Shown here one piece after another: positions 7,857-10,076 of a DNA stretch of 10,076 bases. Every line of letters starts with the position of its first letter. Position 1 is the stretch's first letter. Under the pieces are notes generated by a model. That model had not been told where the DNA came from and made no database searches. It saw only the letters and a program-made list of their open reading frames with translations. The position numbers were made by a program, and so were the translations under genes. This DNA is from Bacteroidetes bacterium UBA955 (lineage in GTDB: Bacteria; Bacteroidota; Bacteroidia; NS11-12g; UBA955), in contig DBCP01000094.1 in the NCBI GenBank assembly GCA_002293105.1, positions 1 to 10,076 of the forward strand, given 5' to 3'.

Positions 7857-8638
7857 AACGCGCTTTTCAACCCCCTTCTTTTTAGGTACATGTACAACAA
7901 GACCGAGCCCGTAACCACCAAGACGGCGATAAATTGACTGTGCGATAGCAATCCATCGAACAGAAACCCTCGCTCTCCATCACCGCGATAGGATTCAGTG
8001 ATATACCGACCCACCCCATAAACAAGGGCATAAACCAAGAATACCTGTCCGGAAAATTGTTTGCCGCGCAACTGAACCCAATACATGACGGCAATACTCA
8101 AAAGGATAATGGCTGAATCCCACAATTGAACGGGGTATAACACCTCGCCTAACGGCTCGGCGTGCGACTTCGGATCACTAAAAACAATCCCCCAATCGCC
8201 TTGCTTGCAAACCAAACCATGACAGCATCCTGCCATCAAACAACCTATTTTTCCTATAGCATGAACCCAAGCCCCAGCTACACCCACATCATCCATGCGG
8301 TCCCAGAAATCCCATCCCCGCTGCTTAAACCACCAATACAAAATGGGCAAAGTCACTAAAAACGAACCGTAAAACACAAATCCATCGCCCAAATGGGTCA
8401 AAAAATGCCCCATATTATTCCAGTAACCCACCGGATCTTCGAAAAAGAAAAACAACTTCCCACCCACGAAAACGCCCAATCCACACCACAAAATCAACTC
8501 ACTGATCGAATCAACATCCATTCCCAATCGCACACGGTTGAAATACAGATGCAAAAACGCCGCAACCATCCCCAACAGAATAAAAAATCCGTAACTATAA
8601 AGGGTAATCCCGCCGATATGAAACAACTCGGGCCTCAT
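7853..8638 (-). CDS. lgt: Divergent prolipoprotein diacylglyceryl transferase (Lgt family)
   Basis: This 261-residue multi-pass membrane protein has about seven hydrophobic helices. Lgt moves diacylglycerol from phosphatidylglycerol to the lipobox cysteine of prolipoproteins at the inner membrane. Family marks are the N-terminal FHIGGITLYSYGF, YPVQLWDS at about 169-176, and GRYITESYRGD with R211 and E215, matching the essential Arg and Glu of the C-terminal Lgt motif. Differences from the E. coli type are clear: the HGG motif reads FYGS (89-92), and the GRxGN signature reads HAIGKIGCLMAGCCHG (126-141), with Lys and Cys in place of Arg and Asn. It therefore belongs to a cysteine-rich Lgt-like branch. 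It may be the genome's only Lgt or a paralogue with a shifted substrate. It sits 15 bases after the HIT gene and overlaps holB by four bases. Confidence 0.85.
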   Translation of the reverse strand: MRPELFHIGGITLYSYGFFILLGMVAAFLHLYFNRVRLGMDVDSISELILWCGLGVFVGGKLFFFFEDPVGYWNNMGHFLTHLGDGFVFYGSFLVTLPILYWWFKQRGWDFWDRMDDVGVAGAWVHAIGKIGCLMAGCCHGLVCKQGDWGIVFSDPKSHAEPLGEVLYPVQLWDSAIILLSIAVMYWVQLRGKQFSGQVFLVYALVYGVGRYITESYRGDGERGFLFDGLLSHSQFIAVLVVTGSVLLYMYLKRRGLKSAL

Positions 8639-8653
8639 GGATTACAAACCTAA

Positions 8654-9046
8654 TCACAAATGCGATTGAATCAATGCCAACATCGACATCAATTCTTCCG
8701 AACTCGGGTGTAATTTCTCTTTGGTGAAGTTAATATCTCCCACCGTCTGCATGGGTACCAAATGAATGTGTGCGTGCGGCACTTCTAGGCCAATCACAGC
8801 CGTTCCTACGCGCTTGCATGGCACTGCCTTTCGCACAGCATGAGAAACCCGTTGAGCGAACTGCCAAAGCGCCCCCAACTCGATCGGCTCCATATCGAAG
8901 ATATAATCTACTTCGCGCTTGGGTATCACCAACACATGGCCATGAACCAAAGGCATGATATCCAAAAACGCCAAATGGTGCTCGTCTTCACAAACCTTAT
9001 AACAGGGGATCTCTCCCGCAACGATTTTAGAAAAGATCGAGGCCAT
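8654..9046 (-). CDS. HIT-family nucleotide hydrolase (Hint-like)
   Basis: This 130-residue protein has the length and motifs of a bacterial histidine-triad protein. It opens with ASIFSKIVAGEIPCYKV and EDEHHLAFLDI, and has PLVHGHVLVIPKREV in the nucleotide-binding half. The catalytic triad HAHIHLVPM is at 91-99, with H93 the expected nucleophile. Members of this family hydrolyse nucleoside phosphoramidates or related nucleotide conjugates in the cytoplasm; the exact substrate cannot be read from the sequence. The gene lies 7 bases after greA and 15 bases before the lgt-like gene, and is almost certainly cotranscribed with both. No residue of the triad is missing. Confidence 0.95.
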   Translation of the reverse strand: MASIFSKIVAGEIPCYKVCEDEHHLAFLDIMPLVHGHVLVIPKREVDYIFDMEPIELGALWQFAQRVSHAVRKAVPCKRVGTAVIGLEVPHAHIHLVPMQTVGDINFTKEKLHPSSEELMSMLALIQSHL

Positions 9047-9053
9047 CGCTAGA

Positions 9054-9527
9054 TCAAACAGTGATTTCCAGAATTTCCAATTTCACGATACCGGCAGGCA
9101 CCGTGATACTCACCACATCGCCAACCGCCTTGCCCATCAGCCCCTGCGCGATGGCACTCTTTATTGAGATCTTATTCTCCTTCAAGTTTGCCTCACTCTC
9201 AGCCACCAAGCGATATACCGCCTCTTTGCCAACATTGTGGTTGATGACTTTTACGTTACACATAATGCTCACCTTGCTGGTATCCAACATGGAACTATCC
9301 AATACGCGGGCATTGGCAATCATATGCTCCAATTGATTGATTTTGGTTTCCAAAATACCCTGAGCCTCTTTGGCCGCATCATATTCTGCATTCTCACTCA
9401 AATCGCCTTTATCACGGGCCTCTGCTATCGCTTGGGTGATACGAGGACGCTCCTCGTGCTTCATGGAATAAAGCTCTTGCTTCATTCTTTCCAGGCCTTC
9501 TTTCGATAAATATTGAATATCGCTCAT
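9054..9527 (-). CDS. greA: Transcription elongation factor GreA
   Basis: This 157-residue protein matches the usual GreA length. The N-terminal coiled coil (about 1-75) carries the tip sequence ARDKGDLSENAEYDAAKE. Its acidic D42 and E45 are the residues that reach through the RNA polymerase secondary channel and promote cleavage of backtracked RNA. The C-terminal FKBP-like domain (about 80-157) includes SIKSAIAQGLMGKAVGDVV and ends in a beta strand, binding the polymerase near the channel. It is the first gene of a tight minus-strand run with the HIT, lgt-like and holB genes. Between the upstream barrel gene and greA there is a strong hairpin with a U-tract, preceded by a TATATTTG box, so initiation and termination may meet in the greA leader. 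Confidence 0.97.
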   Translation of the reverse strand: MSDIQYLSKEGLERMKQELYSMKHEERPRITQAIAEARDKGDLSENAEYDAAKEAQGILETKINQLEHMIANARVLDSSMLDTSKVSIMCNVKVINHNVGKEAVYRLVAESEANLKENKISIKSAIAQGLMGKAVGDVVSITVPAGIVKLEILEITV

Positions 9528-9544
9528 GGTTGATGTGTTTTAAG

Positions 9545-9580
9545 AAAAAATGTGCACCAGCGTTTTACACTGATGCACAT
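9545..9580 (-). terminator. Intrinsic terminator or attenuator hairpin between the barrel gene and greA
   Basis: Read on the minus strand, ATGTGCATCAGTG (from 9580) can pair with CGCTGGTGCACAT (ending 9550) around a loop of about five bases (TAAAA). This gives a stem of about 13 pairs with two G-U wobbles. It is followed directly by a run of six U residues (9550-9545). This is a classic Rho-independent terminator shape. Its simplest role is to end the upstream barrel-gene transcript 25 bases after that gene's stop codon. It also lies in front of greA, so it could reduce transcription into greA. Confidence 0.85.
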
Positions 9581-9584
9581 AGTA

Positions 9585-9592
9585 CAAATATA
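9585..9592 (-). promoter_or_regulatory. Possible -7 promoter box upstream of greA
   Basis: The minus strand reads TATATTTG, an exact match to the Bacteroidota -7 element TAnnTTTG. I find no TTG 19-20 bases upstream, so the -33 element is weak or absent. A start from this box would fall near 9578-9580, right at the beginning of the hairpin, placing the whole hairpin and U-tract in the greA leader. The surroundings are AT-rich, so a chance match is possible. Confidence 0.35.
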
Positions 9593-9605
9593 TTAAAAGT
9601 TTCTA

Positions 9606-10076
9606 TTATTCGGCTGTTCCCAATCCAATACGCACGCCAAAAGAATGCACGCCATTGAAAGGATTGGTGGCCCTGTAAGAGTAGTCCAGGCTCACGGTAT
9701 TGCCATCTTCACCCATTTTCCAGTCGTAGCTTAATCCTGCCATCGGACCGGTAAATGCTGAAGGACGGGTTTCCTCATTCATGATACCTTCTTGGTAGGC
9801 AAATCCGGCGCGCAGCGACAAGAATTCCTTGTAGCTATACTCCGCAGCCAAGGTCAATTGGTTGGCACTGAAAGCAAAGTTTGTAAACCCAAAGCCCAAC
9901 GTCAGTTTGTTGTCGTACTGATTGGGATCAGCATCCAACTTCACATCATAAGAAGCGGCGATATTCAACAAAGCAGGCAATTTGATATTATCCACTTTTA
10001 CTTGCACCGTCTTGCTAAAAGTTCCGTTATCCAAAATCGCTTTGTAACTCAAGCCATCGCCAGAATGCTGCATATC
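9606..10076 (-). CDS. PorV/PorQ-like outer-membrane beta-barrel protein (N-terminus outside window)
   Basis: The reading frame stays open to the right edge, so the start and any signal peptide are missing; at least 156 C-terminal residues are present. An internal Met at 10073 is not a convincing start. The sequence shows alternating strands rich in aromatic residues: KLTLGFGFTNFAF, QLTLAAEYSYKEFLSLRAGF, GPMAGLSYDW, NTVSLDYSYRA, then VHSFGVRIGL near the end. The pattern of an EYSYKE..SLRAGF strand followed by SLDYSYR..N...HSFGVRI is like the C-terminal barrel of PorV/PorQ proteins, which in Bacteroidota include T9SS outer-membrane components. I cannot tell a true PorV (shuttle for T9SS cargo) from PorQ or a general family member. 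A terminator hairpin follows the stop codon. Confidence 0.65.
   Translation of the reverse strand, partial: DMQHSGDGLSYKAILDNGTFSKTVQVKVDNIKLPALLNIAASYDVKLDADPNQYDNKLTLGFGFTNFAFSANQLTLAAEYSYKEFLSLRAGFAYQEGIMNEETRPSAFTGPMAGLSYDWKMGEDGNTVSLDYSYRATNPFNGVHSFGVRIGLGTAE

Overview
The window comes from a member of the Bacteroidota, probably environmental. The evidence is a large surface protein with PKD-type beta-sandwich domains, a C-terminal domain resembling the type IX secretion (T9SS) type B sorting domain, a PorV/PorQ-like outer-membrane barrel, and promoter elements of the Bacteroidota form TTG-N20-TAnnTTTG. All supported genes lie on the minus strand, so the window is transcribed from right to left. 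I found no tRNA, rRNA, CRISPR array, insertion sequence or phage gene.

Right part (about 6738-10076): the C-terminal part of an outer-membrane beta-barrel protein of PorV/PorQ type comes first and is followed by a hairpin with a U-tract. Next is a compact housekeeping run: greA (transcript cleavage factor), a HIT-family nucleotide hydrolase, a divergent lgt-like gene (prolipoprotein diacylglyceryl transferase family) and holB (DNA polymerase III delta prime). Gaps are 7 and 15 bases, and lgt and holB share a 4-base ATGA overlap, so the four genes probably form one operon.

Middle (about 4999-6671): an ECF sigma factor is followed by a single-pass membrane protein whose start codon overlaps the sigma stop codon (TGATG). 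By position and topology this is the anti-sigma factor. Its extracytoplasmic part is unusual: a PKD-like fold with an HWGDG motif, then a domain like the C-terminal sorting domain of secreted T9SS type B proteins.

Left part (1-4868): a very large secreted protein has at least 1622 residues in the window and continues past the left edge. It has a signal peptide, several PKD-type domains, and further PKD-like units that seem to be split by long insertions. A good Bacteroidota promoter lies directly in front of its start. The sigma factor, the anti-sigma factor with a cargo-like sensor region and the giant PKD protein look like one regulatory and surface-protein locus. That functional link is inferred from gene order and shared domain types.
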